From Nocardia cyriacigeorgica (GTDB lineage Bacteria > Actinomycetota > Actinomycetes > Mycobacteriales > Mycobacteriaceae), in NCBI RefSeq assembly GCF_005863245.1, contig NZ_VBUT01000001.1, forward strand, positions 1 through 64,000: 64,000 nucleotides of DNA. The letters are read 5' to 3'. The notes under the pieces are model-generated. The model searched no databases. It saw only the letters and a program-made list of their open reading frames with translations, and was not told where the DNA came from. Shown here one piece after another: positions 40,443 through 49,099 of the stretch (positions within the stretch are counted from its first letter, which is position 1; each line of letters opens with the position of its first letter). The translations under genes and the position numbers were made by a program.

Positions 40443-43252
40443 TCGCCCACCGCCTCCGCTCCGAGAGTGAACAGATCACGCAGTTCATCGGTGCTCAACT
40501 CGGTGATCCAGTTCTCCCCCGAGCCGACCGCGAGATCGGCGAGTTGTCTTTTGCCGCTGATCATTTCGTCGATACGCTCTTCGATGGTGTCGACGCACAC
40601 CAGCTTGCGCACCTGCACCGCCCGCTGCTGGCCGATCCGGTAGGCACGGTCGGTGGCCTGGTTCTCCACCGCCGGGTTCCACCAGCGGTCCAGGTGCACA
40701 ACGTGATTGGCGGCGGTCAGGTTGAGGCCGGTGCCGCCGGCTTTGAGCGACAGCAACATCAGCGGCGGTCCGTCGGCGGACTGGAACTCGGCCACCATGG
40801 TGTCGCGGCGCTGTTTGGCGACCCCGCCGTGCAGGAACGGAATCCTGGTGCCGAACCGCTCGGCCAGGTAGGGTGCGATCAGCTCGCCGAACTCACGGAA
40901 TTGGGTGAACAGCAGGGCTTTTTCCCCGTCGGCGAGCACGGAATCCAGCACGTCCTCCACCAGGGCGAGCTTGCCGGAGCGATGCCCGCCCCGGCGCAGC
41001 ACCGGCGAGCCGTCGCCGAGGTAGTGCGCCGGATGATTGCAGACCTGTTTGAGCCTGGTCAGCGCCCCGAGCACCGCGCCCTTGCGGGCCATACCCTTGG
41101 CGTCGCGGAGTTTGTTCAGCATGTCGTCGACGACGGCCTGGTAGAGCGCGGCCTGTTCGACGGTCAGGTTGGCGCGCACCGTCATCTCGAGTTTGTCGGG
41201 CAGGTCGGAGATCACGCTCGGGTCGGTCTTCACCCGGCGCAGCACGAACGGCGCGGTGACGGTGCGCAGCCGGGTGATGGCGTTCTCGTCGCGTTCGCGT
41301 TCGATCGGCACGGCGAATCTGGCGCGGAAGGTCTGGGCGCTGCCGAGCAGTTTCGGCATGGTGAAGTCCAGGATCGAGCGCAGTTCTTCGAGCCGGTTCT
41401 CCACCGGAGTTCCGGTCAGCGCCAGCCGGTGCCTGGCCGGTAGCGCGCGGGCGGCCCTGGCCTGCCTGGTGCCCGAATTCTTGATGTGCTGAGCCTCGTC
41501 GAGCACCACGCGCTCCCAGTCGCGGGCGGCCAGATCCGCGATATCGCGGGCCATCAGGGCATAGGTGGTGAGCACCAGGTCGGCGTCGGCGATGGCGGAC
41601 CACAGCTGCTCGCCCTTGGCGCGCCCGGCGCCGTGATGGACGAGCACACGCAGGTCGGGCGCGAATCGCTCGGCCTCGCGCTGCCAATTGCCGACCACCG
41701 ACATCGGGCACACCAGCAGCGTCGGCCCGACCGGCCGCTCGCTCCCGCGTTCGTGCAGCAGCAGTGCGAGGACCTGGATCGTCTTGCCCAGCCCCATATC
41801 GTCGGCGAGGATCGCGCCCAGACCCATCCGGCTCATGGTGGCCAGCCAGGACAGGCCGCGCTCCTGATACGGCCGCAGCTGCGCCTTCAACCCGATCGGC
41901 GCGGGCACCGGCTCGTCGGCGGCGGACGGATCGAACAGTTCGGCCGCCCAACCGGTGGCGCTGACCTCGGTGACCGGCACCTGATCGACGCGGGTCGCGG
42001 CGATCTCGCCGATCATGTCGGCGAGGGTGACCTCGGCGTCCTCGGCATGCAGCGCGACGTACTTCGCGGCGGCGGAGAGCACCTTGTGATCGGCCTGCAC
42101 CCACTCGCCGCGCAACTGCACGAGGTCCGATTTCGCGTGGATCAGCCGCTGCATCTCGTCCCGGCTGAGCACGGTATCGCCGAGGGCCAGCTCCCAGCGG
42201 TAGGACACCAGCCCGGGCAATCCGACGGTGCGCTCGGCCGCGGGCACGGCGCTGTTCACCCGCAACCGCATGGACGGCGCCGCCACCGTCCAGGCTCTCG
42301 GCAGCAGCAGCCGGATGCCGGCCTCCTGCAACGCGTGTACACCGTGCGCGACCAGATCGACCACCACTTCGGTGGGCAGCAGCAGATCCATGGTGCGCGG
42401 GTCGCCCGGCAGATCGCGCAGCCGAGGGTAGGCGCGCTGTGCTTCGCCGAGCCGTTCCACCGCGGCCCGCACCAAACCTGGATCACCGTTGAGCGGAACG
42501 GGATTGGGCGCCTGGCCATCGACGCGCAGGCAGACCTCCAGCCGCCACAGCGCCACCTCGTCGGTGTCGTCGGCGTCGGGTTCGAGCAGCCGCAGCACCA
42601 GTTCGGGTTCGTCGGCGGCGAGACTGGCGCGCCAGCGTTCCAGCATCTGCGCGGCCTGGTGACTGCCCGCCTCCACCGGGACGTCGGCGGTGAGCCCATG
42701 CACCAGCGGATGCGGGCAGTCCCGCGCCGGAATCAGTTCGCGGACAATGGGATCGGTGAGTTCGGTGACCATGTCGTCGAGCACGGCGGCCGGCTCACCG
42801 GCAACGCGCAGCGCGGCGGGCATCGCGGAGGCGAGTTCGGCCAGCCAGGCCCGCTGCCCCGCACCGCCCACCAGGCGCCAGCGCGCCCACCATTGCCCGT
42901 CGTCGCGGCGCAACTCGGGCACCACGCGCCCGGCCCGCACCCAGCGCTCGATACCGAGTGCGATATGCGCGAGAAACCTCAGGTCACCTGCCACTGCTGC
43001 GGCGGGCAGACGTTGTCGCAGCGCGGCCGCGGCGGCATCGGGAGCCAAAGCGTGCGCGGGCACCCGTTCGCTGCGGAATCCGCCGTCACCGGCGAGCAGC
43101 ACTTGGGCGCGATGCCGGAACTTCGCGGTGCGCACGACATCGCCGAGCAAGCCGGGCACGGCCTTCGCGGCGCCGGCATCGGGGCCCGCGCCGTGGCCGG
43201 GAGGGTGCCACAGCAGCAGCCCGGATCCCGGCGACCACAGACCGTGCAGCAT
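40439..43252 (-). CDS. SNF2/Rad54-family DEAD-like helicase
   Basis: DNA-dependent ATPase of 937 residues. The long N-terminal region (about 1-440) is of the bacterial SNF2-associated type. Motor motifs follow: I at about residue 485 (DDMGLGKTIQVLAL), II at about 584 (LDEAQHIKN), III (LTGTPVENRLEELRSIL), IV-V (LFTQFREFGELIAPYL and LKAGGTGLNLTAANHVV) and VI at about 871 (DRAYRIGQ). It likely remodels or translocates on DNA, perhaps in repair. It is coupled to the SWIM gene. Confidence 0.94.
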   Translation of the reverse strand: MLHGLWSPGSGLLLWHPPGHGAGPDAGAAKAVPGLLGDVVRTAKFRHRAQVLLAGDGGFRSERVPAHALAPDAAAAALRQRLPAAAVAGDLRFLAHIALGIERWVRAGRVVPELRRDDGQWWARWRLVGGAGQRAWLAELASAMPAALRVAGEPAAVLDDMVTELTDPIVRELIPARDCPHPLVHGLTADVPVEAGSHQAAQMLERWRASLAADEPELVLRLLEPDADDTDEVALWRLEVCLRVDGQAPNPVPLNGDPGLVRAAVERLGEAQRAYPRLRDLPGDPRTMDLLLPTEVVVDLVAHGVHALQEAGIRLLLPRAWTVAAPSMRLRVNSAVPAAERTVGLPGLVSYRWELALGDTVLSRDEMQRLIHAKSDLVQLRGEWVQADHKVLSAAAKYVALHAEDAEVTLADMIGEIAATRVDQVPVTEVSATGWAAELFDPSAADEPVPAPIGLKAQLRPYQERGLSWLATMSRMGLGAILADDMGLGKTIQVLALLLHERGSERPVGPTLLVCPMSVVGNWQREAERFAPDLRVLVHHGAGRAKGEQLWSAIADADLVLTTYALMARDIADLAARDWERVVLDEAQHIKNSGTRQARAARALPARHRLALTGTPVENRLEELRSILDFTMPKLLGSAQTFRARFAVPIERERDENAITRLRTVTAPFVLRRVKTDPSVISDLPDKLEMTVRANLTVEQAALYQAVVDDMLNKLRDAKGMARKGAVLGALTRLKQVCNHPAHYLGDGSPVLRRGGHRSGKLALVEDVLDSVLADGEKALLFTQFREFGELIAPYLAERFGTRIPFLHGGVAKQRRDTMVAEFQSADGPPLMLLSLKAGGTGLNLTAANHVVHLDRWWNPAVENQATDRAYRIGQQRAVQVRKLVCVDTIEERIDEMISGKRQLADLAVGSGENWITELSTDELRDLFTLGAEAVGE

Positions 43253-43494
43253 GGCCTCATCAAAGCACCCGGCACCGACACCGCGGCCCCGTGGTCAGGC
43301 CCGCGCAGCTCTGGATTTATCGGCCGACACGGACGATACTTGGCATATCCGCTGGTCACCGCGGAGTTTCAGACGCTAGGCAGGCGCGGTAGCGGAGTCT
43401 TTCGACAACCAGGACAGCGGCGTCCACCAGACGCCCGCAGCATGACAGCGCGGTCACTCACACAACGGCGGCACATACAGCGGAGGGCAGCAGC

Positions 43495-43857
43495 ATGACG
43501 ATTCTGCTCCAGGTTCTCGAGCAGAGCTTCACGCCGACCACACCCTGGGAACGGCGCAAATTCACCTTCGTCAACACTCACTGCATCGTCGGGATGCGGC
43601 TGGACGGCGAATCCGGCGTCTGGCTCGACCTGTCCCGGCCGGGTGAATCGCAGCGGCTGGCGCACACCGCCGACCCGCACGATGCGATCACCTTCCTGCT
43701 CACCACCTTCGCCAAGATCGCCGAATGCGAGGATCGCGGCGGGTCCTGGGTGATCGGCCACGACGGCACCCACAGCAGCACCTTGGCCGCGACCCGATTC
43801 CCGCCGCACGGCGTCCAGGACACCGCCGACGAACTGCTGGCCCGCGCCTGGCTGTAA
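43495..43857 (+). CDS. Hypothetical protein, 120 residues
   Basis: I do not recognise a family. The start has a good GGAGGG site eight bases upstream. The product is soluble and rather neutral, with one Cys near NTHCIVGMRL, another in AECEDRGG, and several Thr, Phe and Asp residues. It carries no signal or membrane segment. It lies divergently from the SNF2 gene (242-base gap) and 22 bases or more before the nuclease gene. It is presumably expressed. Confidence 0.65.
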   Translation: MTILLQVLEQSFTPTTPWERRKFTFVNTHCIVGMRLDGESGVWLDLSRPGESQRLAHTADPHDAITFLLTTFAKIAECEDRGGSWVIGHDGTHSSTLAATRFPPHGVQDTADELLARAWL

Positions 43858-44052
43858 GTCCCGCCCTGCCCGCACCGGATGCCGCCGTCTGTCGGTGGGC
43901 ACCGGTACAACTTCTCCATGCGGGTGGGGAAGCGACAGCAGGTCTCGACAGCCCCGGTGCCCGGGCAGTATTCGGCCCGAGCCGTCGGTGCTGCGGTAGC
44001 GGCGTGGTCAGCGCTGTGGAGATGGGCGGCGCGGCGACGCCGACCCGGCAGG

Positions 44053-44844
44053 GTGCGTCGGCGGATTCCCGGTGCGGGCAAGCTGTGCGCGGATCATGGC
44101 GTCGGCACCCTGCTGCTCCGGACGCGGCGCACCGGATTCCCGTGTGCACGGCGCGGCGCGACACCCGTGGTTGGTGCGCTGCTCGCAGCGTTGTGCCTGG
44201 TCAGTGGCTGCGCTCAGCCGACGACGCCCGCGCCGGGCAGTCCACCCCGCGCCGAGATCGAGCGGTTGCTCGCGACCGTTCGGGTGGTCCAGACGCGGCC
44301 GCATCCGGGCGGCTACGAACGCGGTTGCCGGGACGGCGAGTCCTGCGTGTTCGGGCCCGCCTGGTCCGACGATTACGAGGGAACGGGCGGGCACGACGGC
44401 TGCGATACCCGCAACAATGTGCTGGCCCGCCAGCTCACCGGCGTCGCCTATCGGCCGGGCACCCGCGACTGTGTGGTGGTCGCCGGTACGCTGGCCGATC
44501 CGTACACCGGCACCCGGGTGACATTCAGCAAATCCGATGCCAAGAACGTGCCGATCGACCACGTCTACCCGCTGGCGGCCGCCTGGGACATGGGCGCCGC
44601 CGCGTGGCCACTCGAGCGCCGCGTCGGCTTCGCCAACGACATCGACTACAACCTCCAGGCCACTACCCGCGCCGCCAACCAGGCCAAGAGCGACAGCACA
44701 CCGGCAGACTGGCTGCCACCGTCTCGCCCCGGCCACTGCTTCTACGCCGGCAAATATCTGACTGTGGCCATCCGCTACGACCTGCCGATCACCGCCGCCG
44801 ACCACGCCGCGCTACAGTCGATCGCCGTCACCTGCCCGAGCTGA
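44053..44844 (+). CDS. Secreted HNH nuclease of the DUF1524 (GmrSD C-terminal) type
   Basis: The exported domain carries the DUF1524 signature: VPIDHVYPLAAAWDMGA, then NDIDYNLQATTRAANQAKSD and a conserved TPADWLPP. Four or more Cys could form disulfides outside. An N-terminal hydrophobic stretch ends in LCLVSGC, a lipobox, so the mature protein may be a lipoprotein from about residue 55. The start is uncertain: GTG at 44053 is used here (263 residues); the frame is open to 43879. Probable extracellular DNA or RNA scavenging; no toxin partner is visible. Confidence 0.8.
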   Translation: MRRRIPGAGKLCADHGVGTLLLRTRRTGFPCARRGATPVVGALLAALCLVSGCAQPTTPAPGSPPRAEIERLLATVRVVQTRPHPGGYERGCRDGESCVFGPAWSDDYEGTGGHDGCDTRNNVLARQLTGVAYRPGTRDCVVVAGTLADPYTGTRVTFSKSDAKNVPIDHVYPLAAAWDMGAAAWPLERRVGFANDIDYNLQATTRAANQAKSDSTPADWLPPSRPGHCFYAGKYLTVAIRYDLPITAADHAALQSIAVTCPS

Positions 44845-44944
44845 GACGCCGGGCGCAACTACTCGTCCGGCCACCAGATCGCCCAGGCGATCACCAGCAG
44901 TGGTATCCCGGTCGTAATAATCCATCCGGCCGTTGTCCATCCGT

Positions 44945-45247
44945 TCACCGCAACGTCTGCCGAATGCTCCACCGGGCAAAGGACAACCGGGGGATGACCG
45001 TCTCCACGTCAGCGACGTTCATCACGCGGTTCAACTCCAACGGGCCCAGGTGATCCGGGGTAGGCAGGATCACCGCGTCAGCCCCCGCGTCGCGAGCCTG
45101 GTCGGCCACCGGCAGCATCGAGCGCTCATCCGGCCAGACGAGCTGGTACCCGAGACGCCGTGCGAGCCGTCGCATCTGCGCTCGGTCCCACCCAATGGCG
45201 ACGCTCACGTCGTGGTCGATCCATCCGAGCGCTATCGGTTCATTCAC
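44945..45247 (-). CDS. Small resolvase-N-like protein paired with an XRE regulator
   Basis: The protein has 100 residues. The pattern LGWIDHDVSVAIGWDRAQMR, LARRLGYQLVWPD, ADAVILPTPDHLGPLEL and a C-terminal segment on a fixed period recall the N-terminal fold of serine recombinases (strand-helix-strand). The catalytic Ser and the Arg pair are not evident. Similar small proteins sit beside helix-turn-helix regulators in nocardiae. I use the GTG at 45247, after AGGGGG; GTG at 45301 is the alternative. Function unknown. Confidence 0.6.
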   Translation of the reverse strand: MNEPIALGWIDHDVSVAIGWDRAQMRRLARRLGYQLVWPDERSMLPVADQARDAGADAVILPTPDHLGPLELNRVMNVADVETVIPRLSFARWSIRQTLR

Positions 45248-45407
45248 TCCGACCCCCTGCTCTGCGGTTGGGTTCACTCCACCGCCGGGGCTGTCGGGCA
45301 CCTGGCGGTTGGGTCGAACCGAGTCTCACCGCAAGGGCAGTGCAGGTCTGTGGCACATCGAGGCTGTGTCCGACGAAAGTGTCACGTAGGGATCGAGATT
45401 CACATTC

Positions 45408-46580
45408 TCAGTAGTCGAGTCGAACCGAGTCGGCGAGATCCCGCATTTCCGGAGTGAGAGTGCGTCGCTCCCGAACTATCCGGCCGAGTATGTCGCGTGC
45501 GTAACGCTGCTGGACGAGCCATTCCGGCGCAGCCGAGCGGACTTCCCGCAGCGTCCGCACTGCTTCGCCGAACTGCCGCAACTGGGTGTGCGCGTTCGCC
45601 ACATCCAACCGATGACGCAATCTCCCCGCCGCCGTCGGTGACAGGACAGCGACGGGTAGCCGCTCCGCGATGTCGAGTGTTGTGGTCGGCTGCTCGGCGA
45701 TGACCGCACATTCGCCAGTGATCTGTGCGACGGTGATCGGACCGAACAGCCGGTTCGGATTCGGGTCGTACAGCACCTCGCGGCCGATTCGCACCGCCGC
45801 CGATCGAGCAAGGCTCAAGGCGTCATCGGTCGTGCCCGGCGAGTTGTCCCGCACCTCGACATTGGCGACGTAGAGCCACAGCCGACCCCACAGCGCGAGT
45901 TGTGCTGCCGTCGCACGTGAGAATCGGGGTTCGATGTCGTCGGCCCAGCGCACGGCAAGATCGCGCGCGGCCGTCAGATCACCCTGCCGCAGATGTGACC
46001 ATACTGCGACATTCACCGCGCCGACCGCGATCCCGCGCTCAGGAGCGGTGTCGATGGCTTGATCCAACGTCATAGCAGCGATGTCGAACTGCCGATTCTG
46101 AGTGAGCATCCAGCCGGTGAGACTGAGCAACCGGGCCCGGATCGCCCTGCCTTCGTGATCACCGAGCATCTCGGCGTCGCGCAGCAACGGCGGCAGCAGC
46201 GCGGCGATGTCGCGATAACGATGTGCATCGATCATCGGCATCAACGCCTCGTAGCCGGCCTGCACTCCGGCGTTGGTCGGATGATCATCCTCATCACTCG
46301 GCGCGCAGCTCGGCCCGGACAGTGCACGCCGGACCGGCTCCCACAGATCCGCTGTATCAGGGTCTGCATGTTCGGCATCAGCCGGTCCGTCCTGCAATGT
46401 GGACGTGCGAACACGCAATGCGACAGCGAGTTTGCGCACTGTCTCCAGCCGCGCGGTCGACCGGTCTCCTTGTTCGAGTTTCCGGATCAAAGACAACGAG
46501 ACACCCGAGATATCTGCTAGCTCGCGCTGATTGAACCCGCGCCGCTTCCGAACCGATCGCAGCCGTTGCCCCAGATCCAT
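45408..46580 (-). CDS. XRE-type regulator with TPR-like C-terminal region
   Basis: The protein has 390 residues. The N-terminal helix-turn-helix is GFNQRELADISGVSLSLIRK (about 17-36). After a short linker, about 300 residues of helical repeats (TPR-like, for example HLRQGDLTAARDLAVRW and LRQFGEAVRTLREVR) could bind a partner or signal. Such actinobacterial proteins often regulate a neighbour, here the small resolvase-like gene 160 bases downstream. ATG at 46580 is used; GTG at 46583 is adjacent. DNA here looks less GC-rich than the flanks. Confidence 0.85.
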   Translation of the reverse strand: MDLGQRLRSVRKRRGFNQRELADISGVSLSLIRKLEQGDRSTARLETVRKLAVALRVRTSTLQDGPADAEHADPDTADLWEPVRRALSGPSCAPSDEDDHPTNAGVQAGYEALMPMIDAHRYRDIAALLPPLLRDAEMLGDHEGRAIRARLLSLTGWMLTQNRQFDIAAMTLDQAIDTAPERGIAVGAVNVAVWSHLRQGDLTAARDLAVRWADDIEPRFSRATAAQLALWGRLWLYVANVEVRDNSPGTTDDALSLARSAAVRIGREVLYDPNPNRLFGPITVAQITGECAVIAEQPTTTLDIAERLPVAVLSPTAAGRLRHRLDVANAHTQLRQFGEAVRTLREVRSAAPEWLVQQRYARDILGRIVRERRTLTPEMRDLADSVRLDY

Positions 46581-46621
46581 CACTCCAGGCTAAGGCTGTC
46601 ACCGATATTGCGCACTGGAGT
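46581..46621 (-). promoter_or_regulatory. Start region of the XRE gene: -10 box and inverted repeat
   Basis: TAGCCT (46587-46592 on the minus strand) lies six bases before the ATG, which fits a leaderless mRNA. An ACTCCAG/CTGGAGT inverted repeat (46582-46588 and 46615-46621, 26 bases apart) brackets it and could be an autoregulatory operator. Confidence 0.35.
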
Positions 46622-46835
46622 CCCGGAGGTGTGCCGCAGTGCTGATCATCGGAGCTCTGGACGCAGCACCGCAGGCTACCTGCTCGCTCGCGTCAGAGGT
46701 TGTCCGACGGGCAGTTCCGTCGTCAACTCGACCAACGCCGATCCCGCCCGCCGTACCACCGACCGCGTTCGCGATCGCCTCGTCCCCGGTTTCTGTCAGT
46801 CGGCTCTGAACCGCCGCCGGCGATCGTGGCAGCTC

Positions 46836-47651
46836 TCACTCCCCGGTGGCGACCACTCGTTTCGGGTCGTTCGACCACTGCGACCACGAACCCGGATACA
46901 GCGCGGCGTCGATGCCCGCGACCGCCAGTGCCGCGATCTGGTGGGCGGCGGTGACGCCGGAGCCGCAGTAGACAGCGACCGGGCCCGCGCAATCGGCGAA
47001 GCGTTCGCGCAGTTCATCGGGGCTGCGGAAGTGGCCGTCGGCGGTGAGGTTCTCGGCGGTGGGTGCGCTGATGGCGCCCGGGATATGGCCCGCGCGGGGG
47101 TCGATGGGCTCCTGTTCGCCGCGGAAGCGTTCGCCGGCCCGTGCATCGAGCAGCGCACCGGGCCAGCGGGCGGCGGCGTCGGCATCGATGACGGGCAGAT
47201 GGTTCGGGCTCAACTCGACATCGCCGTCGGCCGGATCAGGCTCGGCGCCCGTGGCCAGCTCGGCTCCGGTCGCGGTCCAGGCGGGCAGGCCGCCGTCGAG
47301 GATGCGCACATCGGTCAGTCCGGCCCAGCGCAGCAACCACCAGGCGCGGGCGGCCGCCATGCCGCCGGTCGCGTCGTAGACAACGACGGTGTCGCCGGTG
47401 CACACGCCCCAGCTGCGGGCGCATTTCTCCAGCTGACCGATATCGGGCAGCGGATGCCTGCCGCGCGCGGGTGAGGGCGGCGCGGCGAGTTCGGTCTCCA
47501 GGTCGACGAAGACCGCGCCGGGAATATGCCCGTCCAGATAGTGTTGCGGGCCGTCCGGATCGCCCAGCGCCCAGCGGACATCGAGTAGCCGTACTCGATT
47601 GTCCGACAACGCGTCCCGCAGTTCGTCCGCCGAAATGAGTACCGGCCGCAC
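46836..47651 (-). CDS. Sulfurtransferase, two rhodanese domains (SseA-type)
   Basis: The protein has 271 residues with two rhodanese domains (about 1-125 and 150-271). Only the second has the active-site Cys, in AVYCGSGVTAAHQIAAL. CGSGVT is the loop of 3-mercaptopyruvate sulfurtransferases, not of thiosulfate enzymes. It moves sulfur in the cytoplasm, supporting thiol or cyanide metabolism. The GTG at 47651 is preceded by GAGGAG; the frame open to 47756 is not needed. It is divergent from benE. Confidence 0.92.
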   Translation of the reverse strand: MRPVLISADELRDALSDNRVRLLDVRWALGDPDGPQHYLDGHIPGAVFVDLETELAAPPSPARGRHPLPDIGQLEKCARSWGVCTGDTVVVYDATGGMAAARAWWLLRWAGLTDVRILDGGLPAWTATGAELATGAEPDPADGDVELSPNHLPVIDADAAARWPGALLDARAGERFRGEQEPIDPRAGHIPGAISAPTAENLTADGHFRSPDELRERFADCAGPVAVYCGSGVTAAHQIAALAVAGIDAALYPGSWSQWSNDPKRVVATGE

Positions 47652-47817
47652 CCCAGCTCCTCGTTCAGATCCCGCCTCGTCGAGCCCGTCGCCTCCCAGC
47701 GTACGGCCAGGTCCGCGCTCTCGTGCGGTGACCCGGAAAAAGCCGGCCGAACGCACGCGAGCACGATTTCAGGCCAGTTCTCATCGACTGGCTCGGGACA
47801 GCACGCCCGGACCGGCG

Positions 47818-47823
47818 CAATAT
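47818..47823 (+). promoter_or_regulatory. Possible -10 box for benE (leaderless)
   Basis: CAATAT lies seven bases before the benE ATG with no ribosome-binding site between. It is consistent with a leaderless transcript starting at or near the ATG. Confidence 0.35.
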
Positions 47824-47830
47824 CGCCACA

Positions 47831-49099
47831 ATGTCGCAGAAATCGCCGTCCACCGCCGCGCCGCCGACCACCGACCCCGCCACGAGTTCATCCGGCGCAC
47901 GCGACATCACCCAGCCGATCGGCGCGGGCGTGATCACCGCGCTGGTCGGCTTCACCAGCTCGTTCGCCGTGGTGCTCAGCGGCCTGACGGCGGTCGGCGC
48001 CACTCCCGCACAAGCCGCGTCGGGGCTGCTCGCGCTCTGCCTCGCCCAGGCCGTCGGCATGTTGGTGCTGAGTTACCGGTTCCGGATGCCGATCACCCTG
48101 GCCTGGTCCACGCCCGGTGCTGCGCTGCTCGCAGGCACCGGAGTGGTGGCGGGCGGCTGGGCCGCGGCCGTCGGCGCGTTCGTGGCGACCGGTGTACTGA
48201 TCGTGGCCACCGGACTGTCGCGGCGACTCGCCGACCTGGTCGCCGCGATCCCGATGGAGATCGCGCAGGCCATGCTGGCAGGCGTGCTGATATCGCTGTG
48301 CCTGGCGCCGGTGCGGGCGGTGCAGACCAGCCCGGCGGTGGTGGTGCCGGTGATCGCGGTATGGCTGATCATGCGTCGCGTCGCCGCGCGCTGGGCGGTG
48401 CTCGCGGCGTTCGGCGCGGCCGCGGTCGGGGTGGGCGTCGGCATCGTCGCCGGGCACAAGCACCTCGATCTCGCCGCCATGGTACCGTCGATCGAACTGA
48501 CTGTGCCGCAGTGGAGTTGGCAGGCCATGATCAGCATCGCGGTGCCGCTCTATGTCGTGACCATGGCGTCGCAGAACATCCCCGGCGTCGCCGTCCTGTG
48601 CTCGTTCGACTACCGCGTGCCCTGGCGTGCCGCGATGACGGTGACCGGACTCGGCACCGTCGCCGGTGCGCCCGCCGGTGGCCACGCGATCAATCTCGCC
48701 GCCATCAGCGCGGCCCTGTCCGCCGCACCGGCCGCCCATCCGGATCCGCGGCGCCGCTGGATCGCCGGCTGCACCGCGGGTGCGAGCTATCTCCTGCTCG
48801 GGCTCGGTTCGGCCGCACTGGTCAACGTCATCGCCGTCGCTCCGGCGGGAACCCTGGAAACCGTTGCGGGACTGGCCTTGCTGCCCACCCTCGCCGCGGC
48901 GCTGGCGGCTGCGCTGGCCTCGGAACAGGATCGGGAGGCAGGCGTGGTCACCTTCCTGGTCGCCGCGTCCGGGATCGCTTTCCTCGGCATCGGTTCGGCG
49001 TTCTGGGCGGTGATCGCGGGTCTGAGCGTGCGCTACACCTTGCGCCGCCGAACCGCACGCCCGGCGACCGAGCAGGCTACAAACGGCTCAGCAGAGTGA
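47831..49099 (+). CDS. benE: BenE family benzoate/H+ symporter
   Basis: Membrane transporter of 422 residues with about twelve helices after a short Ser/Thr/Pro-rich N-terminus. BenE hallmarks are GAGVITALVGFTSSFAVVL, ITLAWSTPGAALLA and the central PLYVVTMASQNIPGVAVL. It may import benzoate or related aromatic acids; no benzoate catabolic genes are in this window, so the substrate is open. Its last 23 bases overlap the E2 gene tail to tail. Confidence 0.9.
   Translation: MSQKSPSTAAPPTTDPATSSSGARDITQPIGAGVITALVGFTSSFAVVLSGLTAVGATPAQAASGLLALCLAQAVGMLVLSYRFRMPITLAWSTPGAALLAGTGVVAGGWAAAVGAFVATGVLIVATGLSRRLADLVAAIPMEIAQAMLAGVLISLCLAPVRAVQTSPAVVVPVIAVWLIMRRVAARWAVLAAFGAAAVGVGVGIVAGHKHLDLAAMVPSIELTVPQWSWQAMISIAVPLYVVTMASQNIPGVAVLCSFDYRVPWRAAMTVTGLGTVAGAPAGGHAINLAAISAALSAAPAAHPDPRRRWIAGCTAGASYLLLGLGSAALVNVIAVAPAGTLETVAGLALLPTLAAALAAALASEQDREAGVVTFLVAASGIAFLGIGSAFWAVIAGLSVRYTLRRRTARPATEQATNGSAE

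Noticed and set aside
44945..45247. An active serine recombinase
   Set aside because: The catalytic Ser and the DNA-binding C-terminal part are absent, so only a remote fold resemblance remains.
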